Assembly (NCBI GenBank): GCA_903934875.1 | Contig: CAIZPP010000053.1 | Location: 1-49,360, forward strand | Direction: 5' to 3' | DNA: 49,360 bases | Source: an uncultured Methylococcaceae bacterium | GTDB taxonomy: Bacteria; Pseudomonadota; Gammaproteobacteria; Methylococcales; Methylococcaceae | Shown here: in pieces, positions 1 through 10,031 of the stretch | How positions within the stretch are numbered: the stretch's first letter is position 1 | How the letters are laid out: every line of letters starts with the position of its first letter | Position numbers and translations under genes: made by a program | The notes under the pieces: generated by a model | The model's database searches: none | The model's input: only the letters and a program-made list of their open reading frames with translations | Told to the model about the DNA's origin: nothing

Positions 1-2
1 AA

Positions 3-140
3 CTGATGTTACGCAGTCATCGCTAGAGGATGGCAACTTGTGGAGTGCGGCGACTCGTCGCCGCTGGACGCAAAAGGCGGCGACGAGTCGCCGCACTCCA
101 CAACATCCGGGCTACAGCCTACACGGTTGCGTAACATCAG
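3..140. repeat. Inner-shell palindromic element, G/C-rich cargo, copy 1
   Basis: The ends are CTGATGTTACGCA (3-15) and TGCGTAACATCAG (128-140), perfect inverted repeats. Between them lies a large hairpin built from GTGGAGTGCGGCGACTCGTC and its complement. The copy at 33136-33273 is the same length (138 bp) and is this sequence in reverse complement. It is followed at 151-179 by one copy of the 29-bp outer-shell repeat. The ORFs that can be drawn through it are artefacts of the palindrome. Confidence 0.9.
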
Positions 141-150
141 TAATTTAACA

Positions 151-179
151 AGTAACTTTTTGCTGTTAAAAACGCTGTA
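151..179 (+). repeat. 29-bp outer-shell repeat
   Basis: This matches the pattern AGTAACT, four variable bases, then GATGTTGAAAACGCTGTA with a few changes. It lies 10 bp after the inner element and 32 bp before the PilZ start, so the PilZ promoter must lie in or across the repeat. Its left partner would be outside the window. Confidence 0.75.
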
Positions 180-211
180 TAGGGCTACAATCAATTCGCT
201 TATCTTCCCCA

Positions 212-553
212 ATGAGATTACCACTTATGATGAAGAAATCGAGGCTAAGCTACCGTAAAAGCATGAAAATGCAGGGAAGCCTGTTGATTGGCGGTAGCGC
301 AATTAGCTTTTTTACCAAAAATGTCTCGCTCAAGGGGCTTCATGCCTGTTGTACCGAGGCCAATGGCTTAGAGGTCGGCGATATGGTCTATGTCTGCCTT
401 CCGCTGATGAAAATGGAAGGGGTGGCATCCATAATTTGGAAAAAGTTAGAGCGTGATGGCATTTGCCACATTGGCCTTAAATTCTTGAAGATGAGAGGGA
501 TTGGGGGAAGCGCCTATCACTATAGATACGAAGGGCGCATTTTGTCTAGGTAA
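212..553 (+). CDS. PilZ domain protein, probable c-di-GMP receptor
   Basis: This 113-residue protein is about the size of a single PilZ domain. It has both c-di-GMP-binding signatures: RxxxR as R11-LSY-R15 and the D/NxSxxG motif as N37-VSLKG. A beta-rich stretch follows (GDMVYVCLPL, then VASIIWKKL and GICHIGLKFL), which is the usual PilZ barrel order. There is no signal peptide or membrane segment, so it is probably cytoplasmic. The start at 212 has no good ribosome-binding site; ATG at 227 or 230 is possible, and both keep R11. It lies 21 bp upstream of the alpha-2-macroglobulin gene on the same strand and may be co-transcribed with it. The output it controls cannot be read from the sequence. 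Confidence 0.75.
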   Translation: MRLPLMMKKSRLSYRKSMKMQGSLLIGGSAISFFTKNVSLKGLHACCTEANGLEVGDMVYVCLPLMKMEGVASIIWKKLERDGICHIGLKFLKMRGIGGSAYHYRYEGRILSR

Positions 554-574
554 CAGCAAAGAGATGGGGTGGCC

Positions 575-3500
575 ATGCGCACTATAGTACTGTTTTTGTT
601 TTTTTTCGCCTTGGCGATTCATGCTACTGCTGCGCCGGTCGAAACCCCAGAATCTAGCGTGGAGTTCTTTTCCCCGCAAGGGTCGGTGAAAAACGTCCGT
701 CAGGTGGCAGCGCGTTTTGCGCTAGCCATGGCGCGTTTTGGCGATATTCGCTTGGAGTCGCCGTTTGCAACCGAATGTCCGGTCAAAGGCGCGGGGCGAT
801 GGGTGGATGGGCGCAACTGGGTTTTCGATTTCGAACAAAACGTGCCGGCAGGGGTGCGTTGTTCATTCAAGCTGAAGCCAGGTCTGAAGACCCTGTCAGG
901 CTTGGCTGTAGTTGGCCCCGATGTGTTTTCCTTCGACACTGGAGGGCCTGCCATCACCGACACCCTGCCCGAAGACTCAGCCGACGATATTGACGAGAAC
1001 CCTTTGTTCATACTAAAGCAGGATGCCCCGGCTAGCGCAGAATCCATCGCGGCGCATGCTCGTTGCGAAGTGGATGGCTTGCAAGAGCGCATCGAAGTTA
1101 ATTTATTGCAAGGCGAGGAAAGAAGCAAGCTATTGTCGGGGCCGCTGCGGGAGCGCTACGGCTATTTTTTTGCAGGCACTCCCGACGATAGATTGTTGGT
1201 TTTGCAATGCCGCCGCAATTTCCCGCCCGGGTCCAAAGTGCGCTTAGTGTGGGGGGCGGGGATTGCCTCTGCCTCTGGCATCGCGACCGGGCAAGACCAA
1301 GTCTTTAATTTCACCGTCCGTTCCGCATTCACCGCCCGTTTTCAATGCGACAAGGTCAATGCCAAGTCGCATTGCATTCCTTTCCTGCCGATGACGCTGG
1401 GTTTCAGCGCTCCCCTTGCGGCGGATTTGGCCAAACGGGTGCAATTACTCGATAGCCAAGGCAAGTCTTACCCTGCCGAGCCACTCGACCCCGCCAAACA
1501 AGCCTTCGTGCAAAGCATCAAATTCAACGGCCCGTTCCCGGAAAACAGTCGCTTCAGGATTGTCCTCCCCGCAAATATGGCCGATGACGCAGGAAGAGTC
1601 TTGGAAAACGCCAGCCAATTTCCGCTGTTCGTGGAAACCGACGACTATCCCCCTTTAGCCAAGTTTAATGGCGAGTTCGGCATCATCGAATGGAAGGAGG
1701 GCGGTGTGTTGCCGGTCACCTTGCGCAATCTGGAGCCTGCCGTGGCAGCGCAGCGCTCCACGCCTGGGCTGGAAGGCATTCCCGGCAAGTTGCAAAGGCT
1801 GGAGCAAAACGACCAGGCCATCGCTGCCTGGCTGCGCAAAGTAAACCATGCCGGTAACACGCACTATGAAGAACTACCCAAGGAAAACGAGGAGGACGAA
1901 GCCCGTTTTCGCAACCTGACCGGAACCGAATCGGTGTTTGGGCCGAATGACAAAAGCCAAGCCTTAACCCTGCCCAAACCGAATGGTGCAAAGGCTTTCG
2001 AGGTCGTAGGCATTCCTCTTTCAGCACCTGGATTTTATGTCGTCGAATTAGCCAGTCCGCGCCTCGGTGCCGCCTTGCTGGGCGAGGAACGGCCCCGCTA
2101 CGTCGCCACATCCGCACTCGTCACCAATATGTCCGTGCATTTCAAATGGGGACGGGAGTCCTCGTTGGTCTGGGTGACTACATTGGACCAGGCTAAGCCG
2201 GTTGCCGATGCCGATCTGCGTATCACTGATTTCTGCACCGGGGAGGAATTCTGGCGTGGCCGCACGGGTCCAGACGGAACAGCTAAAATCAGCGGTGCCG
2301 GGGTAATGCCCGAAATTGATTCCGGCAATGGCTGCTACAATGGCTCATCCACGAATCCGCTGTTCATCACTGCCCGCTCGGGTGAGGACATGAGTTTTGT
2401 CGTGTCCGGCTGGAACAAGGGCATCACGCCGGATGATTTCCAACTGACGGTTGGCAACGAGAGCGAGACTAAGCTGGCCCACGCGGTCTTTGACCGCAGC
2501 CTGTTCCGTGCCGGCGAAACCGTGTCAATGAAACTATTCCTGCGCAGGCGCACCTCGTATGGCCTTGCCGCCTACGGCGAGGATATCCCTAAATCAATCG
2601 CCATATCCCATGCCGGTAGTGATGAGACCTACACCCTGCCGGTCAGTTTTGACGCGCAAGGCATTGCCGAGGCAAGCTGGGCCATCCCCAAAGAGGCCAA
2701 GCTGGGGACTTATGATGTGGAACTAGCCGGGAGCAGCGCGGGTTCCTTCCGTGTCGAGCAGTTCCGCATCCCAAGCATGAAAGCGGCAATCCAGCCCGCC
2801 GCCGATTATTTGGTCAATGCAAAAGAGGCGAAAGTTGATGTGTTCGTCAACTATCTCTCCGGTGGCGGCGCTTCTCTATTGCCGGTCAAATTGCGCAGCC
2901 AAGTCCGTCCCCGCCCGTTGGATTTCCCGCAATACGAGGGTTTCCAATTTGCTGGCAATGAGGTGAAAGAGGGCAGCGTCGATGAGGGTGAGGCAGTTGA
3001 CAAGGAGGAAAACGGGGAAAGCTCCCCGGCCCAAGTCTTGCCGCTGACGCTGGATAAATCCGGGGTGGCGCGGGCCACCATAGCCAATCTGCCGCCAGCG
3101 GGCGCCCCTAAGGAATTGCTGGCCGAGCTGGAATACCAGGATGCCAACGGTCAACTGCTCTCGGTTTCGCGTACCATTCCTTTGTTGCCGTCCAGTGTGG
3201 TATTGGGTATCAAGCAGGAGGCTTGGATCGCCAACAAAAATCAACTGCGGTTTCAAGTGCTTGCCTTGGACCCTGCCGGCAAACCGATAAAGGGCCAGAG
3301 TTTGAAGGTGGAGCTATTCAAGAAGTCCACCTATTCCTATCGCAAACGCCTCAGCGGGGGCTTTTACGATTACGCAAGCACAAGCGAATATAAAAAATTA
3401 GACAAACGTTGCGAGGATAGCACCGATAAAGCGGGTATTGTCGCCTGCGAGATAAAACCGGAAGTTTCCGGCGACATTGTCCTGCGTGCCAGCACCCAAG

Positions 3501-6421
3501 ATGGCGACGGCAATACCGCACTGGCCACCCAGGATGTTTGGGTGGCAGGCGGCGAAGACTGGTGGTTTGAAAACGGCCCCAGCGACCGTATGGATGTGCT
3601 GCCGGAAAAGAAAGCCTGGGAATCAGGCCAAACCGCCCGTGTGCAGGTGCGTATGCCCTTCCGCGCAGCCACCGCCTTGGTGACGGTGGAACGGGAAGGA
3701 GTGCTGGATTCCTATGTTTTGCCGGTTTCCGGCAAAGAGTCCGTGGTCGAAGTGCCCATCAAAGCCAATTACGCCCCCAATGTCTACGTCTCCGTGCTTG
3801 CCGTGCGGGGCAGGGCTAGGGACTATTTTGCCTGGTTCAGGGAATTGGCAGGCAAACTGGGATTTAAGTTGGAGGACAAGTCCGTCACCGCCTTGGTGGA
3901 TTTGAACAAGCCTGCCTTTAAGCTAGGCATCGCGCAACTGGATGTGGGCTGGACGCCCAACCGCTTGAACGTCAAGGTGCAGCCGGATCGTGAGGTTTAC
4001 AAGGTGCGCGACAAATCCGTCGTCAAGGTGAAAGTTGAGCGCTCCGATGGCGGGCCGCTGCCGCTAGATGCGGAAATCGCCTTGGCCGCCGTGGACGAAG
4101 GTCTGCTGGAACTCAAGCCCAATACTTCATGGAAGTTGCTGGATGCGATGATGGGCAAGCGTGGCATTGAGGTTTACACCGCCACGGCGCAAATGCAGGT
4201 GGTGGGCAAGCGCCACTACGGGCGCAAGGCCGTCCCGCATGGCGGCGGCGGGGGACGCCAAACGGCACGGGAGTTGTTCGACACCTTACTGGTTTGGCGG
4301 GGCCGCGTTCCCGTCAACGCACTCGGCGAGGCCAGCATTGAAGTGCCGCTGAACGATTCCTTGAGCGCGTTCCGTTTGACCGCCGTGGCGAATGCAGGCA
4401 TGGGTTTTTTCGGAACCGGCGATGCGACTATTCGCTCCACCCAGGATGTCATGTTGCATTCAGGGCTTCCGCCATTGGTGCGCGAGGGCGATGCCTTCAA
4501 GGCCGTGTTCACGTTGCGCAACGCGTCCAACCGCAAATTGGCCCTGACAGCCAAAGCCAAGTGGTCGGCGGACTTGGCTACGGTCAAGCAGCCCTCTACC
4601 TCGGCACTCCCTTCCAACACTGCAGATAATCCGCCCTGCCACTCGGGAACCCCCCCCCAACCCCCCTTTGAAAAAGGGGGGCAGGGGGGATTTTCCTGTG
4701 GGGTTTCATGGCAGGAACTCCCGCCCATCACCGTGGAATTGGAACCCGGTGCGGCACGGGAATTGGCTTGGGATGTCGAAGTGCCCGTGGATATCCCCAA
4801 GCTGTCTTGGGATGTCAGCGCCGAAGCCTCCGACGGGTCCGCCCGGGACCAGATCAAACTGACCCAAGATGTTATCCCGGTTTGGCCTGTGCGCGTTTAC
4901 CAAGCCAATCTGGTCCAGATTGGCAAACCATTGAATATGAGTGTGGAGCGTCCGGCAGGTGCAATTCCCGGGCGCGGCGGTTTGCGGGTTTCCCTACGCG
5001 CCAAACTAGGCGACGGACTTGGCGGCGTCTTCGACTATATGAGCCGTTATCCCTATTCCTGCATGGAACAGCGCACTTCCAAGGCGGTTGCTTTGCGCAA
5101 CTACTCGATGTGGGAGTCCAATATGAAGGCTTTGCCGGCCTTCATTGACGACGACGGCTTGCTGAAATACTTTGCCACCGATTGGCTGCGCGGCAGCGAT
5201 GTACTGACTTCTTATGTGCTGTCCATCGCCCATGAGGCAGGCTGGGCCATACCGGAAGAGTCATTGAAGCGTTTGCAGGAGGGGTTGAAGGATTTCGTCG
5301 CCGGAAAAATAAAACGTGGCTACTCCCTGCCCACGGCCGATCTTGCCATCCGCAAGCTGGCTGCGCTGGAGGCGCTCTCCCGTTACGCGCTTGCCACGCC
5401 GCAGATGCTGGATTCGATCAGCGTCGAGCCGAATCTTTGGCCGACCTCGGCGGTGTTGGACTGGCTCAATATCCTTAAGCGAGTGCCGGCCATTCCGCAG
5501 CGGGACAGCCGCTTGGAACAGGCCGGGCAGATCATCCGCTCGCGTTTGAATCTGCAAGGAACGGCCATGGGCTTTTCCAGCGCAGACAACGACCAGCTTT
5601 GGTGGCTGATGGTTTCCATAGACGAAAATGCCGTACGTACCCTGTTGAGTCTGTTAGACCAACCGCAGTGGAGGGAAGATATTCCTAGGCTGGTAACCGG
5701 GGCCATGGGCAGGCAACAGCGCGGGCACTGGGACACCACGACCGCCAACGCCTGGGGAACGCTGGCCATGGAGAAATTCAGCGCAGCTTTCGAACCGGTG
5801 CCAGTGGCCGGCTACACAGAGGCCGAACTCGGCGGGCTAAAGAAAGGGTTGCAGTGGACAGAAACCAGCAAGCAAAGTGCGCTGAACTTCCCTTGGGGTG
5901 ACGGGCCGGAAAACCTGGCGGTGAAACACGCAGGCCAAGGCAAGCCTTGGGCCATCATCCAAAGCCGTGCCGCCCTGCCGCTAACACAAGCGCTGTTTAC
6001 GGGTTATCGCATCAAGCGCAGCGTCGAGCCAGTCGTGCAACAACAACCCGGTGTTTGGAGCAAGGGCGACGTGGCGCGGATCAAACTGGCAATGGATGCC
6101 CAAGCCGATATGACTTGGGTTGTGGTGGACGACCCAGTTCCTGCGGGCGCGACCATCTTAGGCTCGGGGTTGGGCGGGGATTCGCAATTGCAGACCTTGG
6201 GTGAAAGCCGCAGCGGTTGGGTCCAGCCCGCCTTCGAGGAGCGCCGTTTCGAGGCTTTCCGTGCCTACTACGAGTATGTGCCTAAGGGCTCATGGTCGCT
6301 TGAGTACACCGTGCGCTTGGACAATCCGGGCAAATTTGAACTGCCCTCCACCCGCGTGGAGGCTTTGTATGCGCCGGAAATGTTTGCGGAATTGCCGAAT
6401 GGGGCTTGGGAGATACGGTAA
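575..6421 (+). CDS. Alpha-2-macroglobulin family protein (YfhM/MagD-like) with thioester
   Basis: This is a periplasmic protease-trapping protein of the bacterial alpha-2-macroglobulin family. At 1948 residues it is longer than E. coli YfhM (about 1650). The N-terminus MRTIVLFLFFFALAIHATA is a Sec signal peptide ending in an AxA site before AP. No lipobox cysteine is seen, so it is probably soluble rather than a lipoprotein. The thioester motif CMEQ sits near residue 1495 in YPYSCMEQRT, followed by the helical thioester domain and a C-terminal receptor-like domain. I chose ATG at 575, after a GGGGTGG Shine-Dalgarno-like run; a GTG at 569 is the alternative. The usual partner pbpC is not adjacent. 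A palindromic repeat is read through in frame near residues 1358-1373. The family call is secure. Confidence 0.93.
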   Translation: MRTIVLFLFFFALAIHATAAPVETPESSVEFFSPQGSVKNVRQVAARFALAMARFGDIRLESPFATECPVKGAGRWVDGRNWVFDFEQNVPAGVRCSFKLKPGLKTLSGLAVVGPDVFSFDTGGPAITDTLPEDSADDIDENPLFILKQDAPASAESIAAHARCEVDGLQERIEVNLLQGEERSKLLSGPLRERYGYFFAGTPDDRLLVLQCRRNFPPGSKVRLVWGAGIASASGIATGQDQVFNFTVRSAFTARFQCDKVNAKSHCIPFLPMTLGFSAPLAADLAKRVQLLDSQGKSYPAEPLDPAKQAFVQSIKFNGPFPENSRFRIVLPANMADDAGRVLENASQFPLFVETDDYPPLAKFNGEFGIIEWKEGGVLPVTLRNLEPAVAAQRSTPGLEGIPGKLQRLEQNDQAIAAWLRKVNHAGNTHYEELPKENEEDEARFRNLTGTESVFGPNDKSQALTLPKPNGAKAFEVVGIPLSAPGFYVVELASPRLGAALLGEERPRYVATSALVTNMSVHFKWGRESSLVWVTTLDQAKPVADADLRITDFCTGEEFWRGRTGPDGTAKISGAGVMPEIDSGNGCYNGSSTNPLFITARSGEDMSFVVSGWNKGITPDDFQLTVGNESETKLAHAVFDRSLFRAGETVSMKLFLRRRTSYGLAAYGEDIPKSIAISHAGSDETYTLPVSFDAQGIAEASWAIPKEAKLGTYDVELAGSSAGSFRVEQFRIPSMKAAIQPAADYLVNAKEAKVDVFVNYLSGGGASLLPVKLRSQVRPRPLDFPQYEGFQFAGNEVKEGSVDEGEAVDKEENGESSPAQVLPLTLDKSGVARATIANLPPAGAPKELLAELEYQDANGQLLSVSRTIPLLPSSVVLGIKQEAWIANKNQLRFQVLALDPAGKPIKGQSLKVELFKKSTYSYRKRLSGGFYDYASTSEYKKLDKRCEDSTDKAGIVACEIKPEVSGDIVLRASTQDGDGNTALATQDVWVAGGEDWWFENGPSDRMDVLPEKKAWESGQTARVQVRMPFRAATALVTVEREGVLDSYVLPVSGKESVVEVPIKANYAPNVYVSVLAVRGRARDYFAWFRELAGKLGFKLEDKSVTALVDLNKPAFKLGIAQLDVGWTPNRLNVKVQPDREVYKVRDKSVVKVKVERSDGGPLPLDAEIALAAVDEGLLELKPNTSWKLLDAMMGKRGIEVYTATAQMQVVGKRHYGRKAVPHGGGGGRQTARELFDTLLVWRGRVPVNALGEASIEVPLNDSLSAFRLTAVANAGMGFFGTGDATIRSTQDVMLHSGLPPLVREGDAFKAVFTLRNASNRKLALTAKAKWSADLATVKQPSTSALPSNTADNPPCHSGTPPQPPFEKGGQGGFSCGVSWQELPPITVELEPGAARELAWDVEVPVDIPKLSWDVSAEASDGSARDQIKLTQDVIPVWPVRVYQANLVQIGKPLNMSVERPAGAIPGRGGLRVSLRAKLGDGLGGVFDYMSRYPYSCMEQRTSKAVALRNYSMWESNMKALPAFIDDDGLLKYFATDWLRGSDVLTSYVLSIAHEAGWAIPEESLKRLQEGLKDFVAGKIKRGYSLPTADLAIRKLAALEALSRYALATPQMLDSISVEPNLWPTSAVLDWLNILKRVPAIPQRDSRLEQAGQIIRSRLNLQGTAMGFSSADNDQLWWLMVSIDENAVRTLLSLLDQPQWREDIPRLVTGAMGRQQRGHWDTTTANAWGTLAMEKFSAAFEPVPVAGYTEAELGGLKKGLQWTETSKQSALNFPWGDGPENLAVKHAGQGKPWAIIQSRAALPLTQALFTGYRIKRSVEPVVQQQPGVWSKGDVARIKLAMDAQADMTWVVVDDPVPAGATILGSGLGGDSQLQTLGESRSGWVQPAFEERRFEAFRAYYEYVPKGSWSLEYTVRLDNPGKFELPSTRVEALYAPEMFAELPNGAWEIR
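4648..4693. repeat. G/C palindrome inserted in frame in the alpha-2-macroglobulin gene
   Basis: C-tracts at 4650-4666 and G-tracts at 4676-4689 form a hairpin around TTTGAAAAA. This looks like a mobile intergenic palindrome, but here it is translated without a frameshift as PPQPPFEKGGQGGF. The flanking Ser/Pro/Asn-rich residues do not look like the surrounding macroglobulin domain. Confidence 0.8.
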
Positions 6422-6702
6422 AGTTTATCCGAAGCGGATTTTCGCAAAATGAGAGGCAAAACAAAAACCATTGCAAAATGCAAAGAAAATCAAGCAGTCA
6501 GAAGCGCCAGTTTGCTTGCGGCAAAGCATCCGCTACTCCATATAATCCGCACTTATCCACCCTTCGTTCAAGCAAATAATGCACATGGCATGTATTGTGC
6601 CTTAAAAGAAGAAGCAGCTATAGTTATATAACTGATGAGCATATGGCAGGACCAACAAAATCCTGACAAACTTTATCATTCATCTTTTTTGAGGTTACGA
6701 AC

Positions 6703-7320
6703 ATGAAAATATCTTTCTCTTTGCTAGCAATTCTTTCCTTGGCTGGCATTGTAAATGCCAATGCCGCCAGCATAGACTTTTCGGATCGCGTCATTACTAA
6801 TAGTGTAGACAATACCAATTATCAGGCATCGTGGAATGCCCAAACCTCAGCAATAAGCTCGCGGTCGTTCAGTGATATTAATGGGGCACTTTTAAACACT
6901 GGATCGGGCGGTTTTGGTTTGTGGCAGGTAAGCTTCTACAATAGCTCCACAACCGATAGTTGGTCATTCAAGCTGGCACCGGATGCCGGTTTAGGTGGTG
7001 AATTGTATATTGATGGCAATAAAGTAGGCAGCAATACCAATGACATGTGGTGGGGTGGTAACTCTACTAACACCTCTCAAATGATTATCTCGACGGGTGC
7101 GAATTTGTCTGTTGGTGAACATACCATGACACTTTATTACGCCGAAGTCTGCTGCAATGGTCCAGTGGGGGCTTGGTTTTCTACGGGTGGCAATTACCAA
7201 AACCTGTCGGTTGCCAACCTTAACGCCGCCGCCACCCCCCTGCCAGCCGCAGTGTTTTTCGTAGCACCGGCTTTGGCGGGTGTGTTTGGATTTTCGCGCC
7301 GCAAAGCGGCTAAGGCCTAA
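6703..7320 (+). CDS. CCxG-type PEP-CTERM (VPLPA) secreted protein
   Basis: This 205-residue exported protein starts with signal peptide MKISFSLLAILSLAGIVNA. It ends with a sorting signal: TPLPA, a hydrophobic helix (AVFFVAPALAGVFGF) and a basic tail SRRKAAKA, the three-part layout recognised by exosortase-type enzymes. The pair of cysteines in EVCCNGPVG fits the CCxG family of PEP-CTERM proteins. The middle is rich in Ser, Asn, Thr, Gly and Trp and probably forms a beta-sandwich. The start is backed by GAGG about 10 bases upstream. No exosortase lies in the window, so sorting must rely on an enzyme encoded elsewhere. The precise role is unknown; surface or exopolysaccharide association is inferred from the family. 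Confidence 0.82.
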   Translation: MKISFSLLAILSLAGIVNANAASIDFSDRVITNSVDNTNYQASWNAQTSAISSRSFSDINGALLNTGSGGFGLWQVSFYNSSTTDSWSFKLAPDAGLGGELYIDGNKVGSNTNDMWWGGNSTNTSQMIISTGANLSVGEHTMTLYYAEVCCNGPVGAWFSTGGNYQNLSVANLNAAATPLPAAVFFVAPALAGVFGFSRRKAAKA

Positions 7321-7350
7321 AAGCCTGAAACATTGGCCCAGGCTATTGCT

Positions 7351-7380
7351 AAACCGCCCTTCGGGGCGGTTTTTTTGTTT
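7351..7380 (+). terminator. Rho-independent terminator
   Basis: The stem AACCGCCC / GGGGCGGTT with a short TTC-type loop is followed by a run of seven or more T. It lies 30 bp after the stop of the CCxG/VPLPA-CTERM gene and is the clearest terminator in the window. Confidence 0.93.
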
Positions 7381-7571
7381 CTACGGCTACGGCACCAGGA
7401 ATTGAATGCATGCCGTGACTTCTAGCGGTGAAAAAAGTGGCACATAGGCCGTTTTATCGGGCAACAAAAAGACGTTGCCAGAACTACGGTTTGCGCCTCA
7501 CTGCGCTGGGCTAAGCCAATAAGTACATATATTATATGCGTTTAAATGATTGGTTTTGATGCAAGCTATCC

Positions 7572-7629
7572 AGTAACTCTTTGATGTTGAAAACACTGTA
7601 AGTAACTATCCGATGTTGAAAACGCTGTA
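7572..7629 (+). repeat. Two head-to-tail 29-bp outer-shell repeats
   Basis: Two perfectly abutting 29-bp units (7572-7600 and 7601-7629) share AGTAACT and GATGTTGAAAACRCTGTA. The second contains the ATG (7613) of the acyltransferase gene. Elsewhere in the window this unit is single or in inverted pairs. Confidence 0.9.
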
Positions 7630-8770
7630 CAGGGTAACCCCACCTCCCCGTGGCTTCGACCCCCACCACAACAACTTTGACTTGTTGCGTCTTTTTGCCG
7701 CCAGCCAAGTGGCGTTCATCCATGTGGGCGACGAGCTTGATATTCAGTTCAGCGGATGGTTGCTGAGTGTTCGGCAATTTCTCGACTATTTCCCCGGCGT
7801 TCCGATTTTTTTTGTCATCAGCGGGTTTCTGATATCAGCCTCGTTGGACCGCAATCCAAGCTTACGAAACTATGCCATCAACCGGGTTTTGCGGATTTAT
7901 CCCGCCCTGTGGGCATCCACCCTGCTGACCCTGTTGCTGCTGGCCGTGTTTGGCAACCGGATTTGGGATGCAATCCAGGCCAGCGGCGCAAATGGCATTA
8001 TGATCGTGGCAAAGTGGCTCATTGCCCAGTTTTCCATTGCCCAGTTTTACAACCCGGCGGTTTTCAAAGCCAATTTTGGCATCGGGCAGTTAAATGGCAG
8101 TTTGTGGACGATACCCGTAGAATTGCAATTTTACCTGGCACTTCCCCTGTTGGGTCCGTTACTTTGGCGCGGACTGTCCGTTACCAAGCAGAATATCCGT
8201 TTAGTGGGGGCAACCCTGCTGCTATTCGCCTTTTCTTGGGGCTTCATCCATTACCGCGATGAGGTCAGCACCGTCAGCGTCAAGCTCGCCGTGCTGATCC
8301 GCTTGAGCCTGCTGCCTTATTTGTTTATCTTCATGCTGGGGATCATTCTCCAGCGCAACCAGGAATCACTGTTCAGGCTGTTGTATGGAAAAGGCGTGTA
8401 TTGGTTGATAGGCTATTTGTCTGTCGCATACATTGTTAGCCAGTATGACCAGAAACCCCAAAACATCTATACCTCCAACCTGCTGCTGATGGTGCTGCTG
8501 TCCATCACGGTGGTATCGCTCGCATTCACCGCACGGAATCTTGCCAGCCGATTGCTAAAGGGTAACGACATTTCTTATGGCGCTTATATTTATCACGGCA
8601 TCGTGCTGAACCTTGCCTTTGAGCTGGGGTTTACCCGCAGTATCCGTGCTTTTGTGGTGGTGTTGATGATTTCCTATCTGTTGGCCTTGCTTTCTTGGCT
8701 GACAGTCGAACAACCCGCGTTAAGCCTGAAGCGCAGCCCTCTGCTGTTCTGTGGACATCCCCCTCAGTAA
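7613..8770 (+). CDS. Acyltransferase 3 family membrane protein (OafA/YrhL-like)
   Basis: This 385-residue polytopic membrane protein opens with the family hallmark NNFDLLRLFAASQVAFIH, where the His is the expected catalytic residue of the first helix. About ten hydrophobic segments follow. Such enzymes transfer acetyl or other acyl groups to surface sugars or lipids at the inner membrane. The only usable ATG before the conserved start lies inside the 29-bp repeat, so the first eight residues (MLKTLYRV) are repeat-encoded. A preceding terminator (7351-7380) makes it a separate transcription unit. The acceptor cannot be told from the sequence, although a polysaccharide locus lies at 19.9-25.2 kb. 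Confidence 0.88.
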   Translation: MLKTLYRVTPPPRGFDPHHNNFDLLRLFAASQVAFIHVGDELDIQFSGWLLSVRQFLDYFPGVPIFFVISGFLISASLDRNPSLRNYAINRVLRIYPALWASTLLTLLLLAVFGNRIWDAIQASGANGIMIVAKWLIAQFSIAQFYNPAVFKANFGIGQLNGSLWTIPVELQFYLALPLLGPLLWRGLSVTKQNIRLVGATLLLFAFSWGFIHYRDEVSTVSVKLAVLIRLSLLPYLFIFMLGIILQRNQESLFRLLYGKGVYWLIGYLSVAYIVSQYDQKPQNIYTSNLLLMVLLSITVVSLAFTARNLASRLLKGNDISYGAYIYHGIVLNLAFELGFTRSIRAFVVVLMISYLLALLSWLTVEQPALSLKRSPLLFCGHPPQ

Positions 8771-8852
8771 CTTGGGATTCAGCCGGAGGCTCCGTCCAGA
8801 CTACTTGCTTCGGTTTTGGGTTTCCGTTTCCCATTCCAGATTGTTAAACTAA

Positions 8853-9803
<951 letters not shown>

Positions 9804-9807
9804 GCTT

Positions 9808-9976
9808 TGCAGCGTTTTCAATAGCACACGTTACTTATAATAAATATATACAACATGTAGGAGCGGGCCATGCCCTCGATAAATAGCCTATTTTGGCAGA
9901 ATCAGCCCATCAATCGCGGGCATGGCCGGCTCCTGCGAACTAAATAAAGTAATCAATTGATATTAAAAACGCTGTC
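9808..9976. repeat. Outer-shell element with TACAGCG-type ends and nested palindrome
   Basis: A degenerate 29-bp repeat in reverse orientation (9808-9835) and a forward copy (9948-9976) form the ends. Between them a second palindrome is built from GTAGGAGCGGGCCATGCCC and GGGCATGGCCGGCTCCTGC. It starts five bases after argB stops and fills most of the 228-bp gap to the next gene. Confidence 0.8.
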
Positions 9977-10031
9977 GGTACCGGACCCATAATGGCAGAA
10001 ATTTCGGTTGCTGTGGCCGTCCTTGCCATTG

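Noticed and set aside
4216-4857. A 213-codon antisense open frame in the macroglobulin gene
   Set aside because: It has no independent signal and overlaps a strongly supported gene with family motifs on the plus strand.
6449-6631. A 60-codon open frame between the macroglobulin and CCxG genes
   Set aside because: There is no ribosome-binding site, no motif and no hydrophobic pattern; it is short enough to be chance.
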